A stretch of 64,000 nucleotides of DNA, taken from assembly GCF_018128905.1 (NCBI RefSeq), contig NZ_CP063808.1:3038001-3102000 (forward strand). The letters are read 5' to 3'. Shown piece by piece: positions 25,444 through 33,967 of this stretch. Numbering within the stretch: the first letter of the stretch is position 1; each line of letters begins with the position of its first letter. The position numbers and the translations under genes were made by a program. Below the pieces are notes generated by a model. That model saw nothing but the letters and a program-made list of their open reading frames with translations, was not told the DNA's origin and searched no databases. The stretch comes from Streptomyces sp. A2-16 (GTDB lineage Bacteria; Actinomycetota; Actinomycetes; Streptomycetales; Streptomycetaceae).

Positions 25444-26334
25444 ATGGCCGCCGTCAAGGCACCGCAGCGCAACCGACGTTCCCTCTCCGCATTCGCCGGA
25501 GCCCTCGCCCTCACCGCCACCTCGATCGGAGTGTGGGCCACGACGGCCTCCAGTGCCGAGGCGGCCGCCCTCCCCACCCCCGACCACGTCGTGGTCGTGG
25601 TGCTGGAGAACCACGCCTACTCGCAGGTCATCGGCAGCTCCAGCGCCCCCTACCTCAACAACACCCTCAAGGCGGGTGGCGCCGACCTCACCCAGTCCTA
25701 CGGCCTCACCCACCCCAGTGAGCCGAACTACTACATGCTCTTCTCCGGCTCCAACCAGGGCCGCACCGACGACAGTTGCGTGAGCGTCGGTTCCATCAAC
25801 AAGCCCAACCTCGCCTCCGAGCTGATCGCCGCGGGCCAGACCTGGGCGAGCTACAACGAGTCGCTGCCCAGCCAGGGTTCGACGACCTGCAGCAGCGGCA
25901 GCTACGCGCAGAAGCACAACCCGTGGTTCGGTTTCTCCAACGTGCCCACCAGCACCGCGAAGACGATGACGCAGTTCCCGACCGACTACACGACCCTGCC
26001 GAAGGTCTCCTTCGTCGTCCCGAACCTGTGCAGCGACATGCACGACTGCTCGGTCTCCACGGGCGACACCTGGATCAAGAACAACCTGGGCGCCTACGCC
26101 ACCTGGGCCAGGACCCACAACAGCATCCTCGCCGTCACCTTCGACGAGGACAACAAGCTCTCCGGCAACCGCATCCCCACCCTCTTCTACGGCCAGCACG
26201 TCACCCCCGGCAGCACCAGCTCCACCACCTACAACCACTACAACGTGCTGCGCACGGTGGAGGACCTGGCCGGTCTGAGCACCCATGCAGGCAACGCCGC
26301 CTCGGCCGCCGACATCACCGGCATCTGGAACTGA
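25444..26334 (+). CDS. Secreted alkaline-phosphatase-superfamily phosphoesterase
   Basis: Predicted protein of 296 residues from the ATG at 25444. Signal peptide of about 40 residues (NRRS, hydrophobic core, cleavage near AEAAA). The phosphoesterase-family (acid phosphatase / phospholipase C-like) blocks are DHVVVVVLENHAYSQVIG at the start, LTHPSEPNYYMLFSG (with the Ser/Thr nucleophile region), SYNESLPS, and VTFDEDN near the C-terminus with metal-binding Asp. The extracellular location and a possible PHO box suggest phosphate scavenging. Confidence 0.85.
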   Translation: MAAVKAPQRNRRSLSAFAGALALTATSIGVWATTASSAEAAALPTPDHVVVVVLENHAYSQVIGSSSAPYLNNTLKAGGADLTQSYGLTHPSEPNYYMLFSGSNQGRTDDSCVSVGSINKPNLASELIAAGQTWASYNESLPSQGSTTCSSGSYAQKHNPWFGFSNVPTSTAKTMTQFPTDYTTLPKVSFVVPNLCSDMHDCSVSTGDTWIKNNLGAYATWARTHNSILAVTFDEDNKLSGNRIPTLFYGQHVTPGSTSSTTYNHYNVLRTVEDLAGLSTHAGNAASAADITGIWN

Positions 26335-26374
26335 CGCCCGTGAACCTCGGAGGAAGGGCGTGCGAGGTGTCCGC

Positions 26375-27397
26375 ATGACCCGGACGAGCCGTCTGGTGAC
26401 CCTCCTTGTCGCCGTCGTGCTGCTCGGCGCGGTCGGTGCCGGGTCGGTGCTGTACGCCGCCCACCGCTCGGGCCTGCGGGACCGTCAGCAGGCGGACGGT
26501 CCGAGCGTGCGGGCCGGTACCGTCTCGCTGCGGCCCACGGCCGAACGACGGCTGCTGGTGCGCAACCTGGCCTGGGGCCCGCACCGCGACGAGATCGCCA
26601 CCGTCCCCGCCGACGACCCGCAGGGCCCGCGCACCGCGTCGGGCGTGAAGTGCCTGCGCTTCCACGCGGCGGCCGGCACCGGCATCTGCCTCCAGGCCGT
26701 GCACGGCGCCCTGGGGGACACCTACCGCGCGGTGGTGCTCGACGCGCGCCTCCGTGAACGCCACCGCTTCCCGGCGGCCGGCATTCCCACCCGGGCCCGG
26801 GTCTCGCCCTCGGGGCACATGGTCGCCTGGACGGTGTTCGTCAGCGGGGACTCGTACGCCGGAACGAACTTCTCCACCCGCACGGCCGTCGTGGACACCC
26901 GCACCTGGGCGATCGACGACAACCTGGAGACCTTCCGGATCGTCAAGGACGGCCGCGCGTACCACGCCGCCGACACCAACGTCTGGGGCGTGACCTTCGC
27001 CGACGACAACCGCTTCTACGCCACGCTGGCCACCGGCGGTCGGACCTACCTCGTGCGGGGCGACGTCGGCGCGCGCACCCTCACCACGCTGCACCGCAAC
27101 GTCGAATGCCCCTCCCTCTCACCGGACGGCACCCGGGTCGCGTACAAGAAACGCGTCAAAGGGGCCTCGCCGGACGCCCCTTGGCGGCTGTACGTGCTGA
27201 ACCTGCGGACCATGAAGGAGACCGCGACGGCCGAGCCCCGCAACATCGACGACCAGGCGCTGTGGGCCGACGACGACACTCTCGTCTACGCCCTGCCCGG
27301 CGACTACGGCTCCGACCTGTGGACCGTCCCCGCCGACGGCACCGGCACGGCCCGCCGCCTGATGAGCTCCGCGGTCGCCCCCGCCTATCTGGGGTGA
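26375..27397 (+). CDS. TolB-like beta-propeller protein with N-terminal membrane anchor
   Basis: Predicted protein of 340 residues from the ATG at 26375. One hydrophobic segment near the N-terminus (LVTLLVAVVLLGAVGAGSVLYAA) is a membrane anchor or uncleaved signal. The rest has WD40-like repeats such as ARVSPSGHMVAW, ECPSLSPDGTRVAYKKR and TVPADGTGTARRL, as in actinobacterial TolB-like proteins. No catalytic motif. It starts 40 bases after the secreted phosphoesterase and may be co-transcribed. Confidence 0.75.
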   Translation: MTRTSRLVTLLVAVVLLGAVGAGSVLYAAHRSGLRDRQQADGPSVRAGTVSLRPTAERRLLVRNLAWGPHRDEIATVPADDPQGPRTASGVKCLRFHAAAGTGICLQAVHGALGDTYRAVVLDARLRERHRFPAAGIPTRARVSPSGHMVAWTVFVSGDSYAGTNFSTRTAVVDTRTWAIDDNLETFRIVKDGRAYHAADTNVWGVTFADDNRFYATLATGGRTYLVRGDVGARTLTTLHRNVECPSLSPDGTRVAYKKRVKGASPDAPWRLYVLNLRTMKETATAEPRNIDDQALWADDDTLVYALPGDYGSDLWTVPADGTGTARRLMSSAVAPAYLG

Positions 27398-27402
27398 CAC
27401 AC

Positions 27403-27441
27403 CGCTGCCCCGCGGGACCGCACCGGTCTGGCGGGGCAGCG
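27403..27441. terminator. Hairpin between convergent genes
   Basis: CGCTGCCCCGC (27403-27413) and GCGGGGCAGCG (27431-27441) form a perfect 11-base stem with a 17-base loop, between the stops of the TolB-like and GH16 genes. It can serve both directions. Confidence 0.7.
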
Positions 27442-27452
27442 CGACGCGATCG

Positions 27453-28835
27453 TCAGTGACCGAAGGTGAACCAGTTCACGTTCACGAAGTCGGCCGGCTG
27501 GCCGCTGGTGAAGGTCAGATAGACGTTGTGGGTGCCGGTGACGGCCCCGATGTTCGCCGGAACCGTTCTCCAGGACTGCCAGCCACCGGTGTTGGCGAGC
27601 GCGAAGCTGCCGATGGGGGTGGCGGTACGGCTGTCCAGGCGCACCTCGACCAGGCCGCTGACCCCGCCCGCCGCACCGCTCGCCACCCGGGCGACGAACT
27701 GAGTGGCCGCCGTGGAGCCGAAGTTGACGTTCTGGTACAGAGCCCAGTCGCCGTTGGCGAGGGAGGCGATGTTCTGGCCGCCCCCGGTGTCGGTCGTGGT
27801 CTCGGTGCCGACACCGCTCTGGCTGTTGAAGGACTCCGCCTGGATGGTGCCGTAGGCGTCGACGCCACCCGTGGGCGGCGTGGTACCGCTCCCACCCGCC
27901 GACAGCACCTGGACGTAGTCCACGACCATGGGTACACCGGACTGGGTGCCGGAGTCGAGGCCACCGCCGAACGCGTCCGGGAAGGCGCCGCCCATCGCCA
28001 CGTTGAGGATGATGAAGAACCCGTGGTTGGTGGCGTTGGCCCAGGTCGTCGCGTCCACCTGGCTCGCGTTGACCGAGTGGAACTGGGTGCCGTCGACGGA
28101 GAAGCGGATCGTCTCGGGGCCCACCGAGCGGTCCCACTCCATGGTGTAGGTGTGGAACGCCGACTGGCAGGTCGAGCCCGGACAGGCCACGTTGTTGCCG
28201 ATGCCCGTCGTCTCGTTGCACGGGCCGCCGGGGTTGGTGCCGCAGTGCATGGTCGCCCAGACACGGTTCATGCCCTGGACGTTCTCCATGATGTCCAGCT
28301 CGCCGACGCTCGGCCAGTTCTGGTAGTTGCCGCGGTAGGGCGCGCCCAGCATCCAGAACGCGGGCCAGTAGCCCTCGGCCGCGGTGCCGGTGACGTTGGG
28401 CATCTGGATGCGGGCCTCGACGCGCAGTTTGCCGCCGGCCGGGGGCTGGAAGTCGGTGCGGTTGGTCTCGATGCGGCCCGAGGTCCATCGGCCGGCCGAG
28501 TCGCGGAGCGGGGTGATGCGCAGGTTGCCGTTGCCGTCCAGCGCCACGTTGCTGGTGCTGTTGGTCATCGTCTCGACCTCGCCCGTACCCCAGTTGGCGG
28601 GGCCGCCGGGGTACGAAGTCCCGGTCGCGTACTGCCAGTTGGAGGTGTTGACGCCGGTGCCCGCGGAGCCGTTGAAGTCGTCGACGAAGACCTGTGACCA
28701 GCCGGTGGGAGGAGTGGGCGCGGACGCGTCGGCGGGCAGGGTGGCGGCCGTCGCGAGGGCGGCGGCCAGACCGAGGGTGCTCAGCACGGCGAGGAGGGCC
28801 CGTCGCCGTCTGGGTATGCCGGAGGTTTCGCTCAT
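27453..28835 (-). CDS. Secreted GH16 endo-beta-1,3-glucanase with CBM6-type module
   Basis: Predicted protein of 460 residues from the ATG at 28835. The signal peptide (residues 1-38) has RRRRALLAVLSTLGLAAAL and cleaves near ADASA. The GH16 domain spans about 45-310 with GELDIMEN: E179 nucleophile, D181, E184 acid/base. The single residue M between D and E marks the laminarinase-type motif. A Gly/Thr linker leads to a C-terminal carbohydrate-binding module (about 325-460; IQAESFNSQSGVG, GDWALYQNVNFG). It attacks beta-1,3-glucan outside the cell, as in fungal walls. A perfect LacI-type palindrome lies upstream. Confidence 0.92.
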   Translation of the reverse strand: MSETSGIPRRRRALLAVLSTLGLAAALATAATLPADASAPTPPTGWSQVFVDDFNGSAGTGVNTSNWQYATGTSYPGGPANWGTGEVETMTNSTSNVALDGNGNLRITPLRDSAGRWTSGRIETNRTDFQPPAGGKLRVEARIQMPNVTGTAAEGYWPAFWMLGAPYRGNYQNWPSVGELDIMENVQGMNRVWATMHCGTNPGGPCNETTGIGNNVACPGSTCQSAFHTYTMEWDRSVGPETIRFSVDGTQFHSVNASQVDATTWANATNHGFFIILNVAMGGAFPDAFGGGLDSGTQSGVPMVVDYVQVLSAGGSGTTPPTGGVDAYGTIQAESFNSQSGVGTETTTDTGGGQNIASLANGDWALYQNVNFGSTAATQFVARVASGAAGGVSGLVEVRLDSRTATPIGSFALANTGGWQSWRTVPANIGAVTGTHNVYLTFTSGQPADFVNVNWFTFGH

Positions 28836-28887
28836 GGGGGTGCCTCTCGGGTACGGGGAGAAGTGAGCGCGGGTGTCTTCGAGAGTC

Positions 28888-28905
28888 TTTGAGAGCGCTC
28901 TCAAA
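28888..28905. promoter_or_regulatory. LacI-type operator upstream of the GH16 glucanase
   Basis: TTTGAGAGCGCTCTCAAA is a perfect 18-base palindrome with the central GCGC of LacI/CebR-type operators (CebR sites are close to TGGGAGCGCTCCCA). It lies 53 bases before the glucanase start. No LacI-family gene is in the window, so the repressor is elsewhere. Confidence 0.75.
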
Positions 28906-29006
28906 GTGGGCCCAATGTGCTCGCAGTCACTCCGGCCGTCAAGAGGTTGAGCCGTGAAAGTCTGTGCGCTGCCGCTGAGTTCATCCCTTGAAACCGGGCA
29001 TACCCG

Positions 29007-30239
29007 CTAAAGCGCGCTGCCGGCCTTCCAGTCCGACCACGACAGGTTCCAGCCGTTGAGGCCGTTGGACGCCGCCACGGTCTTCTCGCCGGAGTTCTTC
29101 ACGATCACGACGTCGCCGAGCATGGAGCTCTCGTAGAACTTGTAGCCGTCCACCGAGGTGTCGTTCGCGCCCTTGGCGTCGTGCAGGCCCACGCAGCCGT
29201 GGCTGGTGTTCTGGTGGCCGAACACCGCGGTGGATGCCCAGTAGTTGCCGTGCACGAAGGTGCCGGAGGTGGTCAGGCGCTGGGCGTGCGGGACGTCGGA
29301 GATGTCGTACTCGTCGCCGAGCCCGACCGTGGAGGACTCCATGCGGGTCTGCTTGAACCGCTCGCTGATCACCATGATCCCGGACCAGGTGGTGTGGTCG
29401 GAGTCGCCGCCGGAGACGGGGTAGGTGGCCATCGTCGCGCCGTCCCGCCTGACGACCATCTCCTTGCTGCTGAGGTCGACCGTGCTGATCTGCTCGCGGC
29501 CGATGCGGAAGGTGACGTCCTTCGACTGCACGCCGTAGACGCCGTCCGTGCCCTGGACGTCCTTGAGCCGCAGCCCGAGCGTGATCCGCGTGCCGGCTGC
29601 CCAGTAGGTCTCGGGCCGGAAGTCGAGCCGGGTGTCGCTGAACCAGTGGCCCACGATCTCGACCGCGGGCTCGGCGGTCACGGTGATCGCCCTCTGGACG
29701 GCGGCCTTGTCGGACACGGCATGGGTGAAGTTGATCGACACGGGCATGCCGACGCCGGAGGTGGAGTTCGCCTCGGGGGTGAAGTAGCCGACGAACGTCT
29801 CACCGGGGGACCTGGTGGTGAAGGTCGTCGTCTCCTCGGTGCCGCCCTGTGCCGTGACCGTGACCGTGTACACGGTGCCCGAGTAGGGGTTCCTCGACGA
29901 GGTCCACCTGGTCCTCGCGTCGTTGAGGGATCCGGTCAGCGTGGAGCCGTCGTTGCCGGTCACCTTCACGGAGGCCAGCGTGCCGTCGGTGACGGTGACC
30001 TCGACGGGGCTGGAGAAGGCGGCCCTCGTCGTGCCGTTCGCGGGGGTGACGGAGACGACCGCCTTCCTGGTCGCCGCCTGCACGGATGCGGTCGCCCCCG
30101 CCCCCTGCGAGGCGTCCGCGGAGCTGCCGCACCCCGTCAGCAGGGTCGCGGTCGGTACGGCGCCGAGCGCGGCGAGAATCCCGCGCCGGGACCACCTCTC
30201 CGACCGGTCGGACGAGTTCGATATGTGCGGGACGCCCAC
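29007..30239 (-). CDS. L,D-transpeptidase lipoprotein (YkuD with Ig-like domains)
   Basis: Predicted protein of 410 residues from a GTG at 30239 with AGGAAGG upstream; an ATG 13 codons earlier has poor spacing. The N-terminus has SRRGILAAL followed by lipobox LLTGC, so it is an exported lipoprotein, possibly Tat-dependent. Two bacterial Ig-like domains fill residues about 60-270. The catalytic YkuD domain follows with HGNYWAS and NTSHGCVGLHD (Cys nucleophile). It makes 3-3 cross-links in peptidoglycan or attaches proteins, as in Mycobacterium LdtMt2. Confidence 0.93.
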   Translation of the reverse strand: MGVPHISNSSDRSERWSRRGILAALGAVPTATLLTGCGSSADASQGAGATASVQAATRKAVVSVTPANGTTRAAFSSPVEVTVTDGTLASVKVTGNDGSTLTGSLNDARTRWTSSRNPYSGTVYTVTVTAQGGTEETTTFTTRSPGETFVGYFTPEANSTSGVGMPVSINFTHAVSDKAAVQRAITVTAEPAVEIVGHWFSDTRLDFRPETYWAAGTRITLGLRLKDVQGTDGVYGVQSKDVTFRIGREQISTVDLSSKEMVVRRDGATMATYPVSGGDSDHTTWSGIMVISERFKQTRMESSTVGLGDEYDISDVPHAQRLTTSGTFVHGNYWASTAVFGHQNTSHGCVGLHDAKGANDTSVDGYKFYESSMLGDVVIVKNSGEKTVAASNGLNGWNLSWSDWKAGSAL

Positions 30240-30361
30240 GGCACGCCTTCCTGAGATGTCCACCTTTGCCGGGTGCATCCTGCGTCGCGCAGATGTGGTG
30301 TCCCTTGGAATCCCCGGGCTGTTTCCTGAGATTCCGGTGAGGACTCTCCCCGAGGGCACCG

Positions 30362-30523
30362 CTACCAGAAGTCCAGCAGCTCCCAGAGAGCCCGCATGAT
30401 CCCGAACCTGCGGCGGTGCGACCAACCGCAGAAGCCCCGTCGGCGCCATCTGCCAGGTTGCGGAACCGGTGCGCCGCACCACTTGCACGGCCGCGTGCGC
30501 CCACCCTCGGTGTCCCTGTGCAC
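30362..30523 (-). CDS. Small zinc-ribbon-like protein
   Basis: Predicted protein of 53 residues from a GTG at 30523; an upstream GTG at 30556 would give 64. It contains CKWCGAPVPQP then RRRGFCGWSHRRR, a CxxC plus C/H arrangement flanked by Arg residues, as in many short actinobacterial proteins with one zinc site. It lies 122 bases upstream of the L,D-transpeptidase gene on the same strand. Function unknown; nucleic-acid binding is possible. Confidence 0.6.
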   Translation of the reverse strand: MHRDTEGGRTRPCKWCGAPVPQPGRWRRRGFCGWSHRRRFGIMRALWELLDFW

Positions 30524-30592
30524 GGCGCCACCGTAGCGACCGCGCGGGCGGGGCACCAGGCCGTCGGCCCGGTGCCCCGCCCGCCTGGAACC

Positions 30593-32692
30593 TCAGGCGC
30601 TCGTGGGTACGCGCGGCTGCGGCGACGCCTCCCGCAGCCCGAACCGGTCGTGCACCCTGCGCAGCGGCTTCGGCGCCCACCAGGCACGCCGGCCGAGCAG
30701 CGCCATGGTCGCCGGGACCAGCAGCATCCGTACGACCGTCGCGTCGATCAGCACCGCCAGGGTCAGGCCGAGACCGATCTGCAGGATGGGGGAGAACCCG
30801 CCGGTCATGAAGGCGCCGAAGACCACCGCGAGGAGGAGGGCGGCGCAGGTGACGACCCGGCCGGAGCGGCGCAGCCCGGTCACCACGGCCTCCTGGTCGT
30901 CCCCGGTGCGCTGCCGGGCCTCGCGCATCCGGGCCAGGATGAACAGCTCGTAGTCCATGGCCAGACCGAAGGCGATCGACACGATCAGCGGCGGCGCGGT
31001 CAGGCTCAGCGCGCCCAGGCCCTCGCCGCCCAGCAGCCCCGCCCCGTGGCCGTCCTGGAACACCCACACCACCACGCCGAGCGCCGCGCCCAGACTGAGC
31101 AGGGTGGTCGCGATCGTGCGCAGGGGGATCAGCACCGAGCCGGTGAAGGCGAACAGCAGCACGAAGATGCCGGCCAGGACGGTCAGCGCCGCCCAGGGGG
31201 CCCGCTCGGCGAGCATCGCGCGGAAGTCGACCAGCCGGGCCGCGACCCCGGTCACCTCGACGGGCTCGCCGCCGCGCACCTGCCGTACCCGCTCGACCAG
31301 GCCGGTGGCCGCCCCGCCGTCCACACTGCCGGGCGGCTGCAGTTCCACGACCGTGTTGCCGCCGGGCAGTTCACGGGACTCGGCGTTCGGGACCAGGGCG
31401 CGGATCCGGTCGGCGGTCGCGGTGTCGGTGCCGGGCTTGAGGACGACGACCACGGGGGAGACCCCGGTGCCCTTCGGGAAGTGCGCGTCGACGGTGTCGT
31501 ACAACTGCCGTGCCTCGGTACCGGAAGGCAGCTGCCGGGCGTCGCCGATCGCGATCCTCATGCCGGTCACGGGCAGGGCGAGGAGCAGCAGGGCCGGGAC
31601 CACGGTGACCAGGACGGCGATCCGGCGGCGCTGCGCGAAGCGGGCCAGGCGGGCGAAGACACGGCCCTCCTCGTCCTCGGAACGCGCCTTCGAGGGCCGG
31701 ATCCGCCCGCCGAACCTCGTGAGCAGCGCGGGCAGCAGCGTGACCGCGGCCAGCATGTCGACGACCACGACGGCGGCGACGGCCAGGCCCATGCTGCGCA
31801 GGAACACGCTCGGGAAGACCAGCAGCCCGGTCAGGCTGACGGCCACGGTGAGCCCGGAGAACAGCACGGTCCGGCCGGCCGCGTCGACCGTGCGGTGGAC
31901 GGCCTGGACCACGTCGTCGGTGTGCCGGCGTTCCTCGCGGAAGCGGACCAGCATCAACAGGGCGTAGTCGACGGCGAGTCCGAGGCCGAGCATGGTGGTG
32001 ACCTGGATCGCGTACACCGAGATGTCGGTGACCTGGCTGAAGGCGAACAGCCCGAGGAAGGCACCGGCGATCCCGCTCACCGCGATCACCAGCGGCAGCG
32101 CGGCGGCGCGCAGTCCCCCGAACACGACGAGAAGCAGGGCGAGGACGACCGGCAGGGAGATCAACTCGGCGTTCTTGACGTCCTCCTGGGCACGCTCACC
32201 GAGCTGCCTGCCGAGGAGTTCGCCGCCGCTGACGTGGACGTCGGGCGCGTCGATCCGCTGGACGGTCTCGACGGCCGTGTCCGTCGCCTTCTCCTCGGCC
32301 TCGTCGCTCAGACCGCCCTCGAAGGTGACGGGGATGATCAGGGCTCGTCCGTCGCGGGCGACGAGACCGGGGGTGGTGTACGGGTCCGGTACGTCGGCCA
32401 CCCCCGCGATCTCGCGGACCTCGGCGACGGTCCGCTCGACCTGGGCGCGCAGGGCCGCCCCGGAGACCGGCTCGCCCGCGACGACCGCGGTGACGGACTC
32501 GCCGGTCGGGTCCACGCCGGAGAGATGGTCGTCGGCCATGTCGGACTCGGTGCCCGGCACGTCGGGCACGTCGTCGGAGAGGTCGGCGAAGACCCCCGTC
32601 CCGAGTCCGAAGCCCAGCAGCAGGAAGGCGGCCCAGAGGCCGATGACGGTCAGCGGGCGGCGGGTCGCCGCCCGGGCGAGTGTGGAGAGCAC
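30593..32692 (-). CDS. MmpL-type RND membrane transporter
   Basis: Predicted protein of 699 residues with two similar halves. Each half has one helix, a large external loop and a five-helix bundle (half 1: TVIGLWAAFLLLGFGLG start and QVTTMLGLGLAVDYALLML; half 2: PPLIVSIAFGLAMDYELFIL). The GLAVDYAL / GLAMDYEL segments carry the Asp-Tyr pairs of the MMPL proton path. Such proteins export lipids or metabolites. No partner or substrate gene is adjacent. Confidence 0.92.
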   Translation of the reverse strand: MLSTLARAATRRPLTVIGLWAAFLLLGFGLGTGVFADLSDDVPDVPGTESDMADDHLSGVDPTGESVTAVVAGEPVSGAALRAQVERTVAEVREIAGVADVPDPYTTPGLVARDGRALIIPVTFEGGLSDEAEEKATDTAVETVQRIDAPDVHVSGGELLGRQLGERAQEDVKNAELISLPVVLALLLVVFGGLRAAALPLVIAVSGIAGAFLGLFAFSQVTDISVYAIQVTTMLGLGLAVDYALLMLVRFREERRHTDDVVQAVHRTVDAAGRTVLFSGLTVAVSLTGLLVFPSVFLRSMGLAVAAVVVVDMLAAVTLLPALLTRFGGRIRPSKARSEDEEGRVFARLARFAQRRRIAVLVTVVPALLLLALPVTGMRIAIGDARQLPSGTEARQLYDTVDAHFPKGTGVSPVVVVLKPGTDTATADRIRALVPNAESRELPGGNTVVELQPPGSVDGGAATGLVERVRQVRGGEPVEVTGVAARLVDFRAMLAERAPWAALTVLAGIFVLLFAFTGSVLIPLRTIATTLLSLGAALGVVVWVFQDGHGAGLLGGEGLGALSLTAPPLIVSIAFGLAMDYELFILARMREARQRTGDDQEAVVTGLRRSGRVVTCAALLLAVVFGAFMTGGFSPILQIGLGLTLAVLIDATVVRMLLVPATMALLGRRAWWAPKPLRRVHDRFGLREASPQPRVPTSA

Positions 32693-32894
32693 GGGGGCCT
32701 CCCGGCGAGTTGGCGGTGGTGTTGGTCGGCCCCCTCAGGCTGCTGCCGCGGGGCTGATCACCGGATCGCCGGGACGGGCGGTTTCGGGGCCTCCGTCGTA
32801 CGGGTGAGGCGGGGTGGTTCCTCACTCCCGCGGGGGAGGAATCTTCGGTACCGGTCCGGGAGTTGGACCGGGCAGACACCATCGAGGAGGCCGT

Positions 32895-33302
32895 ATGTCC
32901 GAGGTACCACCCACTGTGCGTGAACTCCGGCTCGTCGTCACGGCGGACGACTACGACGAGGCGTTGCGTTTCTACCGGGACGTCCTCGGGCTGCCGGAGC
33001 GGGCCGCGTTCTCCTCGCCGGACGGACGGGTCACCATCCTGGAGGCGGGGCGGGCGACGCTGGAGCTCACCGATCCCAACCACGCCGCGTTCATCGACGA
33101 CGTGGAGGTGGGCAAGCGGGTCGCGGGGCACATCAGGGTCGCCTTCGAGGTCGACGACTCGACCGCCACGACGGCGAGGCTGGCGCAGGCCGGTGCGCAG
33201 GTGGTCGCCGAACCGACCCGCACGCCGTGGAACTCCCTCAACTCCCGCCTGGAGGCGCCCGGTTCGCTTCAGCTGACGCTGTTCACCGAGCTCGGGGACT
33301 AG
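32895..33302 (+). CDS. VOC-family (glyoxalase/bleomycin-resistance-like) protein
   Basis: Predicted protein of 135 residues from the ATG at 32895, with GGAGG 5 bases upstream. The paired motifs are ADDYDEALRFYRDVLGLPE and HIRVAFEVDDSTATTARLAQAG. Its stop interlocks with the convergent response regulator stop in the shared CTAG. The substrate is not predictable. Confidence 0.85.
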   Translation: MSEVPPTVRELRLVVTADDYDEALRFYRDVLGLPERAAFSSPDGRVTILEAGRATLELTDPNHAAFIDDVEVGKRVAGHIRVAFEVDDSTATTARLAQAGAQVVAEPTRTPWNSLNSRLEAPGSLQLTLFTELGD

Positions 33303-33967
33303 GAGGAACCCGGCGTCACCAGACCCGTCTCGTACGCGCAGATCACCGCCTGGACGCGGTCCCGCAGCCCCAGCTTGCTCAGGACGTTGCTGACATGCGT
33401 CTTGACGGTGTGCTCGCTCACGAACAGCGTCGTCGCGATCTCGGCGTTCGACAGGCCGCGCGCCAGCATCCGCAGGGTCTCCGCCTCGCGGGCCGTCAGG
33501 ACGTCCAGGCGGTCGGGGGCGGTCCCGGTGGCCGCCTCCTCGTGGCGGCGGCGCACGATGTCCGCGACCAGGCGGCGGGTGATCGCCGGCGCGAGCAGCG
33601 AGTCGCCGGCCGCGACCACCCGCACCGCGTGCACCAGGTCGTCCCGGCGGACGTCCTTGAGGAGGAAGCCGCTGGCCCCGGCGTACAGCGCGTCGTACAC
33701 GTACTCGTCCAGGTCGAACGTGGTCAGCATGACCACCTTGCAGCTCGACTGCGCGCACACCCGCCGGGCCGCCTCCAGACCGTCCATGACGGGCATCCGG
33801 ATGTCGAGGAGCAGCACGTCCGGCGTGTGGCGCCGCACCGCGGCCACCGCCTCGGCGCCGTCCCCGGCCTCGGCGACCACCTCGATGTCCTGCTGCGCCT
33901 CCAGGATCATGCTGAAGCCGCTGCGGACCAGTTCCTGGTCGTCGGCGACGACCACCCGGATGCTCAC
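33299..33967 (-). CDS. LuxR-type (NarL) response regulator
   Basis: Predicted protein of 222 residues. The receiver domain (1-120) has D9/D10, phospho-acceptor D55 (LLLDIRMP), Thr in MLTTFD and Lys in FLLKD. A LuxR helix-turn-helix follows at about 155-215 (LTAREAETLRMLARGLSNAEIA, SEHTVKTHVSNVLSKLG). Its start overlaps the stop of the sensor kinase gene upstream by 4 bases, so they form a two-component pair. Confidence 0.94.
   Translation of the reverse strand: MSIRVVVADDQELVRSGFSMILEAQQDIEVVAEAGDGAEAVAAVRRHTPDVLLLDIRMPVMDGLEAARRVCAQSSCKVVMLTTFDLDEYVYDALYAGASGFLLKDVRRDDLVHAVRVVAAGDSLLAPAITRRLVADIVRRRHEEAATGTAPDRLDVLTAREAETLRMLARGLSNAEIATTLFVSEHTVKTHVSNVLSKLGLRDRVQAVICAYETGLVTPGSS

Noticed and set aside
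30416..32923. Plus-strand open frame of 835 codons
   Set aside because: Antisense to the MmpL gene; highly biased Asp/Gln/Arg/Gly composition, no motif.
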